From: Brevibacillus_H sp041920465
GTDB lineage: Bacteria > Bacillota > Bacilli > Brevibacillales > Brevibacillaceae
DNA: 64,000 nucleotides
Assembly: GCA_041920465.1 (NCBI GenBank)
Contig: JBHGXW010000075.1
Coordinates: 1 to 64,000 of the forward strand
Direction of reading: 5' to 3'
Shown here: positions 49,999 to 59,704 of the stretch, piece by piece
Layout of the letters: each line of letters starts with the position of its first letter
Position numbering within the stretch: position 1 is the stretch's first letter
Notes under the pieces: model-generated
The model's database searches: none
Told to the model about the DNA's origin: nothing
Seen by the model: the letters and a program-made list of their open reading frames with translations, nothing else
Position numbers and translations under genes: made by a program

Positions 49999-51928
49999 AT
50001 TGTTCGTCTTTGTTTTCTTTGGTCTCAGCTTCTGGCGTTGTTTCGGACTTAGGCTGGATATGAACCACCACATCGTTTTTCTCCATTGGGTCTTTATCCA
50101 GTTTGCCATTTTCGATCAACTGTTTGATTTGCTCTGCATCCAGTGTTTCGACACGCAACAGTGTTTGCGCAACCAGTTCCAATTGATCGCGGTACTTGGT
50201 CAACAGCTCTTTGCAGCGTTCATATTGTTCGTTGATGATGCGCTGCATTTCCTGGTCGATCTCATAGGCGATTTGTTCCGAGTAGTTCCGTTCATGGCCG
50301 ATGTCTCTGCCCAGGAAAACCTGACCTTGCGAACGTCCGAATTGCATAGGGCCAAGACGGCTCATCCCGTATTCGGTAATCATGCTGCGGGCAATTGCGG
50401 TTGCACGCTGGAAGTCATTATGGGCACCGGTGCTAATATCGCCGAGCACCAATTCCTCTGCGACGCGGCCGCCCAAAAGTCCAACAATCTTATCGAGAAG
50501 GTCTGACTTGGTGGCAAAGTAGCGGTCTTCTTTTGGCAGCATCACGGTATAACCGCCTGCCTGCCCGCGCGGAATAATCGTTACTTTGTGCACCATATCA
50601 GCATTTTTGAGATGATATCCGACAATGGTATGGCCAGCTTCGTGGTAAGCAACGAGACGTTTTTCGTCTTCGCTGATCACACGGGATTTCTTGGCAGGTC
50701 CCGCAATGACGCGGTCAATCGCTTCATCGATTTCCACCATGTTGATTTGCTTTTTGTTCTTGCGGGCAGTTAAAAGGGCCGCTTCATTCAGCAAGTTCTC
50801 CAAATCTGCTCCGGTGAAACCAGGTGTACGGCGGGCGATTACGTCCAGATTGAGATCGTCCCCCAACGGCTTATTGCGGGCATGTACCTTGAGTACTGCT
50901 TCACGCCCTTTTACATCTGGTCGGTCAACGGTTATTTGACGGTCGAAACGTCCCGGACGAAGCAATGCCGGGTCAAGAATGTCTGGTCGGTTGGTCGCGG
51001 CAATCATGATGATGCCTTCATTGGCACCGAAGCCGTCCATCTCAACGAGCAACTGGTTCAGGGTTTGCTCACGTTCATCGTGACCGCCGCCCAAGCCAGC
51101 GCCACGTTGACGGCCTACCGCGTCAATCTCGTCAATAAAAATGATGCACGGCGCATTTTTCTTCGCATTTTCAAACAAATCGCGAACGCGGGAAGCACCC
51201 ACCCCAACAAACATTTCTACGAAGTCGGAACCGGAAATACTGAAGAACGGTACCCCTGCTTCCCCGGCAACGGCACGTGCAAGCAAGGTTTTCCCTGTTC
51301 CCGGAGGTCCCACTAATAATACCCCTTTGGGAATGCGGGCACCGACAGCGGCAAATTTGCGAGGGTCTTTCAAAAACTCGACAACCTCCACCAGCTCTGC
51401 CTTTTCTTCATCGGCGCCGGCTACGTCGTCAAACGTAACCCGCTTCTTCTCGTCGTTATACAGCTTGGCACGGCTTTTCCCGAAGTTCATCACCCGGCTG
51501 CCGCCACCCTGGGCCTGATTGAGCAAGAAGAAAAACAGAATAAAGATAATCACAAACGGAATGATTGACGTAAGGAAAGTGAGCCAGATGCTGTTGCCCT
51601 CTTGAGGTTTAAACTCAACTTTTCTGATCTTGCCTTGATCAATCTTCTCATTAATCATTGACAAAATATCGGTATCATATAGTGGAATGTTGGTATTGAA
51701 CGAATCTTGGCCATTTACAGGTCTAGCCAACTTCCCTGAAACCGCATATGTACCCCCTTCGGGACGAAGAGAAGCTTCTACAATATTGTCACTCTTTAAT
51801 TCGATGCGGAATTGCTGGTAATTCAACGGCGTCGTTTTATCAGTCCCCGAGAGGACGAAATTAACGATCCCTACCGTCACAAGAAAAATGAGTAGATAGA
51901 ACCCGGTGTTGCGAAAAAAACGATTCAT
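49997..51928 (-). CDS. ftsH: ATP-dependent zinc metalloprotease FtsH
   Basis: 643 residues, near the 637 of B. subtilis. Two N-terminal membrane helices with an extracytoplasmic domain between them, an AAA module (Walker A GPPGTGKTLLARAVAGEAGV near residue 207, Walker B FIDEIDAVGRQRGAGLGGGH, SRH NRPDILDPALLRPGRFDRQI) and a zinc protease motif HEAGH. The C-terminus is acidic and low-complexity. It degrades membrane and short-lived regulatory proteins. It lies 70 bases after hpt. Confidence 0.97.
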   Translation of the reverse strand: MNRFFRNTGFYLLIFLVTVGIVNFVLSGTDKTTPLNYQQFRIELKSDNIVEASLRPEGGTYAVSGKLARPVNGQDSFNTNIPLYDTDILSMINEKIDQGKIRKVEFKPQEGNSIWLTFLTSIIPFVIIFILFFFLLNQAQGGGSRVMNFGKSRAKLYNDEKKRVTFDDVAGADEEKAELVEVVEFLKDPRKFAAVGARIPKGVLLVGPPGTGKTLLARAVAGEAGVPFFSISGSDFVEMFVGVGASRVRDLFENAKKNAPCIIFIDEIDAVGRQRGAGLGGGHDEREQTLNQLLVEMDGFGANEGIIMIAATNRPDILDPALLRPGRFDRQITVDRPDVKGREAVLKVHARNKPLGDDLNLDVIARRTPGFTGADLENLLNEAALLTARKNKKQINMVEIDEAIDRVIAGPAKKSRVISEDEKRLVAYHEAGHTIVGYHLKNADMVHKVTIIPRGQAGGYTVMLPKEDRYFATKSDLLDKIVGLLGGRVAEELVLGDISTGAHNDFQRATAIARSMITEYGMSRLGPMQFGRSQGQVFLGRDIGHERNYSEQIAYEIDQEMQRIINEQYERCKELLTKYRDQLELVAQTLLRVETLDAEQIKQLIENGKLDKDPMEKNDVVVHIQPKSETTPEAETKENKDEQ

Positions 51929-51998
51929 TTCTTACCTCCTCTCGCGAAAAAGACACTTTCCACATTTTATCACATAGATAGTGGTAATCACAACCGAG

Positions 51999-52538
51999 CT
52001 ACTTGGTATATACTTCAGGCTTCAGAATGCCAATATAAGGAAGATTGCGATATGCTTCGGCATAATCCAGCCCGTATCCCACCACAAACTCGTCAGGAAT
52101 CGTAAAACCGCTGTAGTCAGGTGAAATATCCACCTTGCGTCTTTCCGGTTTATTTAATAGTGTAACTACTTTTACGGATGCAGCGTCCCGATGTTTCAAC
52201 AATTCCACCAAACGGCTGAGAGTAAGTCCGCTGTCCATGATATCTTCCACAATCAGCACGTGACGATTTTGCACGGAAGTATCCAAATCTTTGAGGATTC
52301 TTACGACACCGGAAGACTCTGTGCTTGCCCCGTAGCTGGAAACCGCCATGAAATCCATTTCGCAGCGGACATTCATATGGCGAAGCAAATCAGCCATAAA
52401 CATAACTGCACCTTTTAATACACAAATGACCAAAGGATTCTTATCCTTGTACTCTTCGTCCAAAATTGCTCCAAGCTCCTTCACCTTTTCGGCGATTTGC
52501 TCCTCTGTAAGTAAGATTTCCTTGATGTCGTTATTCAT
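51999..52538 (-). CDS. hpt: hypoxanthine phosphoribosyltransferase
   Basis: 179 residues. The PRPP-binding motif VLIVEDIMDSGLTLSRL is intact, and VCVLKGAVMFMADLLRHM and FVVGYGLDYAEAYRNLP match the family. It salvages hypoxanthine and guanine. It overlaps tilS by eight bases, the conserved order tilS-hpt-ftsH. Confidence 0.97.
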   Translation of the reverse strand: MNNDIKEILLTEEQIAEKVKELGAILDEEYKDKNPLVICVLKGAVMFMADLLRHMNVRCEMDFMAVSSYGASTESSGVVRILKDLDTSVQNRHVLIVEDIMDSGLTLSRLVELLKHRDAASVKVVTLLNKPERRKVDISPDYSGFTIPDEFVVGYGLDYAEAYRNLPYIGILKPEVYTK

Positions 52539-53964
52539 TTAAATTAACCTCCCGCCAATCTTCTCCAAACTCCACTTCCACGTATATGAGCCTACTTGAC
52601 TGCTCATCAGCCAAAGCAAGCGATGACCGCTTGACCCCAGGCAGCCAAAGGATGTCGTCCCCGGCAGTCAAAACCGGCAGTTTATCCCTCCATGATTGCG
52701 GGATTTTCGCATCAATCAGGATATCCTTCAGTTTTTTCCGGCCAGATAACCCTAATAAAGACATACGGTCACCAGATTTACGGTTACGTACGACAAGTTT
52801 ACCAGGCAAACGATCCGCATCAAAAACTGCAGCGTATGGTGAAAATGTCGACCAATCCATCTCTTCCGAAGTCCATGAAGTATGAATGGCAACACCTGTT
52901 TCTTCAATCCAGGTGGTCCCTGGAACGACTAATTCATAGCAGTATTCAATCGGTTGAACCTGCTCATGTTTTCCAAACTGTATGTACGCATATTGCCGTC
53001 TTGCCAGCACATTGCCAGGCAGATGCACAGATGCAGACGGACTATCACCATCTATGATACGTAAAACGGCCTCCACATGTTGCGAAGACCATTCAGATTC
53101 GTTTGACAGATAACTTAATATTAGTGTAATCATTCTCCTTTGTAAAGCAAGGTCACATTTTAGCAATTTCTCACGGTTAATGACTAGTTTATTCAAATCT
53201 TTGACTACTATTACATCTCCTAGCTTCTCTTGAGAAACCATATCCAAATATTGGTCATCCAATCGGGCTGATTCCGCCAACTGAATCAGGTGTTCCTTAA
53301 ACCGCGGATTCAGACTTGCCAGCAAGGGCATAACATCCAAACGCAAGCGATTTCTTGCATATTTACGGGAACGGTTGCTGCTGTCTTCCCGAAACCTTAG
53401 TCCCTGTTCCTCTGCGTATCTCTCCAGTTCCTGACGATACACCGTAAGCAAAGGGCGGACGATCTCAATTTCATTTGGAACCAGCCATCTTCTCGGCGGA
53501 ATGCCGGCTAACCCTTTCAAACCGGTTCCCCGCAGCAAGCGAAACAAGATGGTTTCCACTTGATCATCAGCGTGATGGGCAACCGCCACTTTTGCTGCGC
53601 CATTTTTGCGGGCCGCCTCTTCAAGCAGCTTGTATCGGACGATCCGGGCCGCCTCTTGTGCCCCCAAGTGATGCTCTTTCATATATCCGGTTACGTCCCG
53701 CTCAAACAATTCATAAGAAACTCCCAATGATTGACAGAATTGCCCTACAAATTCGGCATCCTGCTTCGATTCCTCGCCGCGGAAGCCGTGGTTTAAATGA
53801 ATCACATGCAGTCTCCAGTTGTAACTGTGCCTAAGATTCAGGCTCCAGAGAATATGCAAGAGGGCAATGGAATCAATCCCCCCGGACACCGCCACGATCA
53901 CGGTTTCTCCCGGCTTAAGCAGCTTACCGGTATCAATTTGCTTTCGGACGTTTTGCAACAGCAT
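52531..53964 (-). CDS. tilS: tRNA(Ile)-lysidine synthase
   Basis: 477 residues from the ATG at 53962-53964. It converts the wobble C of the tRNA-Ile CAU anticodon to lysidine. The P-loop SGGIDSIALLHIL (about 27-40), HLNHGFRGEESKQDAEF, HHADDQVETILFRLLRGTGL and IRPLLTV-like stretches are typical, and the C-terminal domain (KSGDRMSLLGLSGRKKLKDI) is complete. Its first 32 bases overlap the small ThrE gene. A TTG start four codons earlier is possible. Confidence 0.95.
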   Translation of the reverse strand: MLLQNVRKQIDTGKLLKPGETVIVAVSGGIDSIALLHILWSLNLRHSYNWRLHVIHLNHGFRGEESKQDAEFVGQFCQSLGVSYELFERDVTGYMKEHHLGAQEAARIVRYKLLEEAARKNGAAKVAVAHHADDQVETILFRLLRGTGLKGLAGIPPRRWLVPNEIEIVRPLLTVYRQELERYAEEQGLRFREDSSNRSRKYARNRLRLDVMPLLASLNPRFKEHLIQLAESARLDDQYLDMVSQEKLGDVIVVKDLNKLVINREKLLKCDLALQRRMITLILSYLSNESEWSSQHVEAVLRIIDGDSPSASVHLPGNVLARRQYAYIQFGKHEQVQPIEYCYELVVPGTTWIEETGVAIHTSWTSEEMDWSTFSPYAAVFDADRLPGKLVVRNRKSGDRMSLLGLSGRKKLKDILIDAKIPQSWRDKLPVLTAGDDILWLPGVKRSSLALADEQSSRLIYVEVEFGEDWREVNLNE

Positions 53965-54397
53965 TCCGCGCCACAAATCCTTTCCAAACAGAAAAAATGG
54001 AGAGACCCAAGATTAATCCGGAAGCAATCGCTCCCGCTTCCATCGACGTTTGCACACCAAGCGTAATTCCGCCGATGTAATCACCGTTCACAAACGCAAA
54101 CATCGATTTATAAGCGGTTGATCCGGGAACGAGCGGAATGATTCCGGCAATACTAAAATTGGTTGACGGGACCCGTAATCGAATGGACAGCACCTGGCTG
54201 ATCAGCGAGACGAACGTCGCCGCAATAAACGTGGCCAGGGCCAACTGGCTTCCCATTAACGGCATGAGGCGAAAAATGGCCCACCCCGCCATGCTGACGA
54301 AACCGCCCGCCCAAAGAGTACGAACAGGTACATTAAACAGCATACCGTAAGCAACGGAAGAAACTAAGCTTAAAAGCATGCCTTCCACCCACATCAT
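53933..54397 (-). CDS. threonine/serine exporter, small (C-terminal) subunit
   Basis: 154 residues from the ATG at 54395-54397, with AGGTG upstream. About five hydrophobic segments; VPSTNFSIAGIIPLVPGSTAYKS holds the STNF and PGxxxY pattern of the small ThrE half (DUF3815). It pairs with the DUF1212 gene just upstream (54403-55164) to form a complete ThrE transporter. Its end overlaps tilS. Confidence 0.85.
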   Translation of the reverse strand: MMWVEGMLLSLVSSVAYGMLFNVPVRTLWAGGFVSMAGWAIFRLMPLMGSQLALATFIAATFVSLISQVLSIRLRVPSTNFSIAGIIPLVPGSTAYKSMFAFVNGDYIGGITLGVQTSMEAGAIASGLILGLSIFSVWKGFVARNAVAKRPKAN

Positions 54398-54402
54398 GTC
54401 CA

Positions 54403-55164
54403 TCACCTCGCAAATGATACGATAATCGCTGCAGCTATAGCGACGGAAAGAGCGGTCAAGATTGCTTCCGCTCCGCGTGATACGCCTGCAACCAGATCCC
54501 CTGCCATTAAGTCTCGCAACGAGTTGGTCACGGCAATCCCGGGAAAGAGCGGAAGCATGGTTCCGATTAACAGCAAGTCCAGGTGTAAGCCGGGGAATAA
54601 CTTGTAACACAACAGCGAAAACAGCCCGCCGATAAACCCGGCCATAAATTCAGCGAAAAACTTAACCTGCAGAACCTGTTGAAAATAAAAAACCCCCAGG
54701 TTCACCAAGATGGCTGCCAGTGCCGTCGGCAAAAAATCAAACTTCGCGGCGCCGATTAACAACGCAAAAGAGCCGCTGGCTAAGCCAGCCGCTATATGTT
54801 GGAGCCAACTCGGATATAACGGTTTCATCTGATCAATCTGCTGCAGCCGTTGGTAAGCATCCATCAGTGTGATTTTGCCCGAGACAAATTGGCGCGATAC
54901 CTCGTTTACCATTGTCACTTTATTCAAATCAAAGGCTCGGTCGGTAACCCGAATCATCCGGGTACGATCTTTGTTCTCTCCGCAGAATGAGAAGATGATA
55001 CTGGTTGGTGTGACAAAACTGTTTACCCCATCCATGCTGGCGGCCTTCGCGATCAGTGACATCGTTTCTTCCACCCGGTAAGTTTCGGCACCGCTTTTTA
55101 GCATGATCTCTCCCGCGAGAAGACACGTATCCATCACGAGATCACCGGACAAAAACATCCGCAT
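54403..55164 (-). CDS. threonine/serine exporter, large (N-terminal) subunit
   Basis: 253 residues. The N-terminal soluble part (GEIMLKSGAETYRVEETM, near residues 18-36) is the DUF1212 hallmark, and the rest has five or so membrane helices (PLFPGIAVTNSLRDLMAGDL). It forms a transporter with the downstream small subunit. Both genes sit between yabT and tilS, where B. subtilis has no exporter, so this pair looks inserted. Confidence 0.85.
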   Translation of the reverse strand: MRMFLSGDLVMDTCLLAGEIMLKSGAETYRVEETMSLIAKAASMDGVNSFVTPTSIIFSFCGENKDRTRMIRVTDRAFDLNKVTMVNEVSRQFVSGKITLMDAYQRLQQIDQMKPLYPSWLQHIAAGLASGSFALLIGAAKFDFLPTALAAILVNLGVFYFQQVLQVKFFAEFMAGFIGGLFSLLCYKLFPGLHLDLLLIGTMLPLFPGIAVTNSLRDLMAGDLVAGVSRGAEAILTALSVAIAAAIIVSFAR

Positions 55165-55167
55165 CCC

Positions 55168-56088
55168 TCACATCCATAAGTAATACAACGAACCGGCAAG
55201 CAATAAAAGAGAGGCTGCAAAGATGCCGCCAATCCATTTTCCGATTGCTTCCCCATCCTGTCTCGAAGCTGTCGCCGTCGTTTTGGCACGCAGAGCCTCT
55301 ACAAGATCTTGCCTCATTTGACTGGTAGACTGATATTTGCCTCCAAGCGCCTTCGCAAGAGCCGTTCGATAAGGATTTAGGTCATTAACGTTCCGTATTA
55401 TATCATAAAGAAGATGTAGGGTGCGCTCTGAGTGACGAATCTTTTTCCAAGCTTCCTCTCCGCTCACCAGTTTGATCATGATGACCGCCAATGAAAACAG
55501 ATCATAGGAGACCGCCGCCCGCCGATCCCCCGCCATCCAAGCGGCACGATCATACTCCTCGGTAAATTGCCGTACAGCGCTGCCGATCTTGGTTACTCCG
55601 CCAAAGTCAATCAGGCGAAGCTGCTTGTCAGACTTCACCACCATGATGTTCTCCGGCTTCAAATCGCCAAAAATCCAACCTTGCGAATGCAGAATGTGCA
55701 GGCGGGACAAGAGTTGAATCATCAACACAGGCACCCACTCTGAGCCGACCCGTTTCACATAATGATCCAATCTCTCCCCTTCCACGTATTCCATGGCATA
55801 AAAGGCATACGACTTGTCGGAGAGAACAACATCATCGATATCAATGACGAATGGACCGACCCTAAGGCCGCCAACCGGTTGAATTTCCCGTAACAGGTTG
55901 ACTTCCATGAACAAATCAAGCGGATCGGCACCAACCTTGACGGCTACTTTTTTCTCCCGGTTCGTTGAAGCAAGATAGACCGTCCCATTGGCACCGCTCC
56001 CCAATTCTTGCAGGATGGTATAGCAATGGCGGTGCCATTTTCCCGTAAAATACCTGGGTAATGGTGGTAGTGGCCGATTAGAAGACAT
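55168..56088 (-). CDS. yabT: serine/threonine protein kinase YabT-like
   Basis: 306 residues from the ATG at 56086-56088, overlapping yabS by 11 bases. A Hanks-type kinase: glycine loop ELGSGANGTVYL, lysine in KVAVKVG, catalytic loop IFGDLKPENIMVV (GDLKPEN rather than HRDLKPEN) and DFGG in place of DFG-x. The C-terminus has one membrane helix (WIGGIFAASLLLLAGSLYYL) and no PASTA repeats. YabT is a sporulation-associated membrane kinase. Order yabS-yabT is conserved. Confidence 0.9.
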   Translation of the reverse strand: MSSNRPLPPLPRYFTGKWHRHCYTILQELGSGANGTVYLASTNREKKVAVKVGADPLDLFMEVNLLREIQPVGGLRVGPFVIDIDDVVLSDKSYAFYAMEYVEGERLDHYVKRVGSEWVPVLMIQLLSRLHILHSQGWIFGDLKPENIMVVKSDKQLRLIDFGGVTKIGSAVRQFTEEYDRAAWMAGDRRAAVSYDLFSLAVIMIKLVSGEEAWKKIRHSERTLHLLYDIIRNVNDLNPYRTALAKALGGKYQSTSQMRQDLVEALRAKTTATASRQDGEAIGKWIGGIFAASLLLLAGSLYYLWM

Positions 56089-56845
56089 GGTCCTGCAGGT
56101 ATCCTTTATCTTCATCATCAGGTTTTGTGTCCAAGCGATATCGTTCTACCAGCCGCTCAGGCAATTCAACATGCTCGAATAATGCAATCGCCTCAACGAT
56201 AGCCGGACCGGTTGGGGTGATACCGCTCATGGTCAGGCCCGCAGTTAATTGATGGGCCTTTTCTACTTGCTGTGTCCACGGGATACGGACATCAATATGT
56301 TTTTGTTTCCCAGGAAATGTACAAACCATCATTTTGCTGCTGCCGCTTCGTGAACGCAGGCTGATGCTAAAGTCGTGAATCGCTTGTTGAACTGCATGCA
56401 GCTTGCGTGTCATGCTTGCCGAAGTGTCAACCAGCATCACCACTTCCAGATTGCTTTGTTCACCCAGTTCATCCACCATGGTAGCTACCTGCATCCGTTT
56501 TTCCGGAGAAAGTTCTTCAACTGCAGCACTTCCCAAGATCTCTTTCAATTCTTTGTTTACCACATGATGAATCGTTCGCGTCATCGCTTTTCGCGTCAAC
56601 ATTTGCACCGTTTGGGCCAACTGGGTCGGATAGACGATGTCGCTTAATCCTCCGCCCGCCTGTGCCATCTCGCGAATCTCTTTTTCTCCCTGTTCACCCA
56701 GCTCATCCCGCTCCACGATGCCAATTACGTTCACGGTAATTCCCTGCTCCCGGGCAAGGGTAGCCGCTGCTACCGGACTCATTCCCACATTGGAGCAGCC
56801 GTCCGTGACAATCAGAATTTGACGCAAAGTCGCCAATTTCGCCAT
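56078..56845 (-). CDS. yabS: YabS-like VWA-domain protein
   Basis: 255 residues from the ATG at 56843-56845 with GGGGAG upstream. The von Willebrand A-type fold shows twice: an N-terminal ILIVTDGCSNVGMSP and a fuller MIDAS in MLVDTSASMTRKLHAVQQAI. It lacks signal peptide and membrane helix. In B. subtilis yabS is sporulation-linked but of unknown function. It lies 98 bases after spoIIE. Confidence 0.85.
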   Translation of the reverse strand: MAKLATLRQILIVTDGCSNVGMSPVAAATLAREQGITVNVIGIVERDELGEQGEKEIREMAQAGGGLSDIVYPTQLAQTVQMLTRKAMTRTIHHVVNKELKEILGSAAVEELSPEKRMQVATMVDELGEQSNLEVVMLVDTSASMTRKLHAVQQAIHDFSISLRSRSGSSKMMVCTFPGKQKHIDVRIPWTQQVEKAHQLTAGLTMSGITPTGPAIVEAIALFEHVELPERLVERYRLDTKPDDEDKGYLQDHVF

Positions 56846-56942
56846 AAAAAATCTCCCCAATCTACTAGTCTTTCTACCATTATCGACGGGGAGATAGGAA
56901 AACATACGCTTTCTATACTCTTGACGCTCTTGATGCCCAGAA

Positions 56943-59420
56943 TCAACTTACAACCCGCGGACGTTCTACCTTTTCCATGCCCTGCACATGAATCGCCGTC
57001 CACTGGGGCACAAAGCGATCAATTCGGGCTACCAGCACAGTCATGTCATCGACGATTTGACCGTAATGATGGCGAATTACCCTTTCCAGCAGCAGATCTG
57101 CCACTTCTTGCGGATCGTCCGTCTCCAGCTCCGAGATGAGTCGCTTCATCCAGAGTTGGCGGTTCTCGATGTGACGCGGAGCTTCATAGATGCCATCCGA
57201 CATCATAATTAAAAGGTCACCCGGCTTTAACGTGCGAGCTACCACATCTACTTCTATCTCTTCCAAAATTCCGACCGGCAAATTGCTGGCGGTCACGCTG
57301 ATCACTTCCGATCCCCGCTTGATAAAGCTTGGAGTAGAACCGATTTTAACGAATCGGGTATGGGCGGTTTGCAAATCGACCAACGCCAAGTCTACGGTGG
57401 CAAACACTTCATCAGTGGAGCGCAAGGCCAAAACGGAGTTAACCGTCTTGATCGCCAATTTCTCGTCGAGCCCTGACTTTAGTAGCTGCTGCAGCATATC
57501 CAGCGTTGATTGGCTCTCCAGATACGCTCTCTCTCCGTTGCCCATCCCGTCACTGATCGCCAGCGCCACTTTTCCGTTGCCTAAATCCATGGTCTTAAAG
57601 CTGTCTCCTGATAAAAGTTTGCCGTCTTTGGCAGCTCCCGCCACTCCGATGTCGATTTCAAAGGTGCGCGCAGAAGCAAGGCACATTTTGCACGAACCAT
57701 CCTTATAGGCTTCACAATGTCGTTCTTTGACAACAATGTTCTCGCCAAGAATCTCGGACAGCATGGGTGCCACGATTTTGGCACATTCATCACGGCCATA
57801 GCAGGTTGGTTGACTGATCTCGATGTCTACTTTGCCTTCTTCCAAGCTGTGAATCTCTACTCGCCGAACAAGCAGTCCCAGCCCTTCCAAAGCCGTAGAG
57901 ACCTGTTTTTCTTGCAGACTTAACTCAATTCCCTCCCGTTGAATTTCCCGGGCAAAGTCGCTCATCACCCTGGATACGCCGGATAGCTGGTCAGCCACCA
58001 GTTTTCTGCTCTCATTTACTTGTTTTTTCAGCTGATGGAATGTCAAGAATCGGTCGTATTCCCGCTCGATTTCGCTGATAATCTTATCCACCTTCACACA
58101 CTTGCGTTCAAACCCTTTGGGTATCGAATGGCCGATCAAGGTTCCCTGCTCATGAATGGTCTCAATCATCGTGCGCATCGCTTCATAGGTTGTTTGCACC
58201 TCTCGTTCCCAGCACTGCTCCTTCTTGAAGCACTTCTGGCATGCAGAAGCGGTTATTCGGTTTAAAAACTGATCTATCTGCTCGTCTTTCCCATCTGTTT
58301 CGGCAGTTTGCGCAAAGCTTCTGGACAATTGTGTGAATAGTTCGGAAAATTGCCGGATTTTGCCGGCTGTCATGTCTCGGACACGCCGCATATACTCTTG
58401 ATGGGATTGCAAGTTTTCCGGAGTGCCCGGGATAAAACGGGATACTTTTTTCCAAACGCTTGCCGGAGTCAAGAGAAACATCATGATCGCCAGAGACGTC
58501 TCCACCAGCGTCAGATACAGCGCGTCTTCACCACCACCGTATATGGAGAGAATGGAAGAACCGATCAATACGCCAGCCGAAACGCCAACCTTGCCTCCTT
58601 CTTTCAGCAAACCTGCCAATAGTCCGCTGAAGGCGAGCAGGCTGATCTGCTGGAGCGCCGCCATATCCGCGAGGCTGAGAATGAGCCCTGTCACCACACC
58701 GACGGCAGCGCCAATTGTTCCACCACCTGTAAACGCGAACAGAAGAAGCAGATAACGGGATAACACGTGCTCCATCGAGACTCCTTGAATCGTCCAGCCC
58801 ACCGTTCCGGTCATCAGGGACGCAAGCAGGATGACCAGGCATACGATCTCTTCATTTTTCAGCGGTTCGTACGGCTTGGCCAGGTGAACAACCGACAAAG
58901 ATTGAATAAAAATCAGGGTAAGGACTAGACTCAAAATAGATTCAACGGCAACCATCACAATGCTGTAGGTCGAGACTTGATTAGTCAAAACGTCGAATAG
59001 CAAATGGGCAATGAACACCGTACCCAACACCAGGATGGGAACCTTGGAAAAGTCCTTGTGCTTCATTCTCTCCGCAGCCCGCAGTACAACAAAGGAGATA
59101 ACAAGGCTGAGCACTGCTTCCAATCCCGTCGGCACTGAATGAGTGAATGCTCCAGCCACTAAGGCGATCGTAACCGTAAGCAGGCTGTCCCGCTTTAGAT
59201 AGTACATGACCATGAAGTAGGGAACGACGAACACCGACAGTTCTTCCAGAATGAGTGCCCGCCCCAGCAGGAGTCCCATCATCAGCGGAAGCAGATTCCA
59301 TTTGTGCGAGAAAGCGGCGATCCGTTCCCCCCAATCTCCCATTCGCTGCGACCAATGACTGGTTAACCGGTATGCCCAGGTACTACCGTTATCAGAGATG
59401 ACGTGATTCTTGTTCCACAT
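56943..59420 (-). CDS. spoIIE: stage II sporulation protein E (PP2C phosphatase)
   Basis: 825 residues, against 827 in B. subtilis. Ten N-terminal membrane helices, a central FtsZ-interacting region, and a C-terminal PP2C-type domain with ALAISDGMGNGERAYLES, the metal-binding Asp residues, and LLIMMSDGIYEAP. It dephosphorylates SpoIIAA to activate sigma-F in the forespore and helps place the polar septum. It is transcribed from the promoter at 59459-59491. Confidence 0.97.
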   Translation of the reverse strand: MWNKNHVISDNGSTWAYRLTSHWSQRMGDWGERIAAFSHKWNLLPLMMGLLLGRALILEELSVFVVPYFMVMYYLKRDSLLTVTIALVAGAFTHSVPTGLEAVLSLVISFVVLRAAERMKHKDFSKVPILVLGTVFIAHLLFDVLTNQVSTYSIVMVAVESILSLVLTLIFIQSLSVVHLAKPYEPLKNEEIVCLVILLASLMTGTVGWTIQGVSMEHVLSRYLLLLFAFTGGGTIGAAVGVVTGLILSLADMAALQQISLLAFSGLLAGLLKEGGKVGVSAGVLIGSSILSIYGGGEDALYLTLVETSLAIMMFLLTPASVWKKVSRFIPGTPENLQSHQEYMRRVRDMTAGKIRQFSELFTQLSRSFAQTAETDGKDEQIDQFLNRITASACQKCFKKEQCWEREVQTTYEAMRTMIETIHEQGTLIGHSIPKGFERKCVKVDKIISEIEREYDRFLTFHQLKKQVNESRKLVADQLSGVSRVMSDFAREIQREGIELSLQEKQVSTALEGLGLLVRRVEIHSLEEGKVDIEISQPTCYGRDECAKIVAPMLSEILGENIVVKERHCEAYKDGSCKMCLASARTFEIDIGVAGAAKDGKLLSGDSFKTMDLGNGKVALAISDGMGNGERAYLESQSTLDMLQQLLKSGLDEKLAIKTVNSVLALRSTDEVFATVDLALVDLQTAHTRFVKIGSTPSFIKRGSEVISVTASNLPVGILEEIEVDVVARTLKPGDLLIMMSDGIYEAPRHIENRQLWMKRLISELETDDPQEVADLLLERVIRHHYGQIVDDMTVLVARIDRFVPQWTAIHVQGMEKVERPRVVS

Positions 59421-59458
59421 AGCAGATGCACCACCCGTTCTTTCGATTGTGTGGTTTT

Positions 59459-59491
59459 ATTATAAAGAGTGCATCTAGTAAAATTTGTCAA
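59459..59491 (-). promoter_or_regulatory. Spo0A-activated sigma-A promoter of spoIIE
   Basis: Minus strand TTGACA (59491-59486) and TATAAT (59464-59459) separated by 21 bases, the unusual spacing known for spoIIE and spoIIG promoters. A TTTGTCAAA box, on the plus strand at 59484-59492, covers the -35. Confidence 0.85.
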
Positions 59492-59549
59492 AAGCTTGAG
59501 CGATATTCCTAAAATCGTACGACAAATTATCCAAGCAGATTTTGTCATG
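59484..59549. promoter_or_regulatory. cluster of 0A-like boxes upstream of spoIIE
   Basis: Three matches to the 0A consensus TTTGTCRAA: TTTGTCAAA on the plus strand (59484-59492), TTTGTCGTA on the minus strand (59526-59518), and TTTGTCATG on the plus strand (59541-59549). Their spacing relative to the 21-bp-spaced promoter fits Spo0A activation. Confidence 0.65.
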
Positions 59550-59559
59550 GAGAAAAAAG

Positions 59560-59596
59560 ATAAAAAAAAAACCGACGTTTGGCGTTCAACGTCGGT
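59560..59596 (-). terminator. intrinsic terminator downstream of the VanZ-like fragment
   Basis: Minus strand ACCGACGTT-8-AACGTCGGT followed by ten T's. It protects the spoIIE promoter region from read-through. Confidence 0.9.
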
Positions 59597-59704
59597 CCCA
59601 GGTGAATCCGCACTTTGCGAAACGGGCTTTATGCGTAACTAATTCGCCATATTTTCCAAATGCCCTTCTTCTTTTTGCTAAGGAAAATAAAATTTTTTCC
59701 TTCT

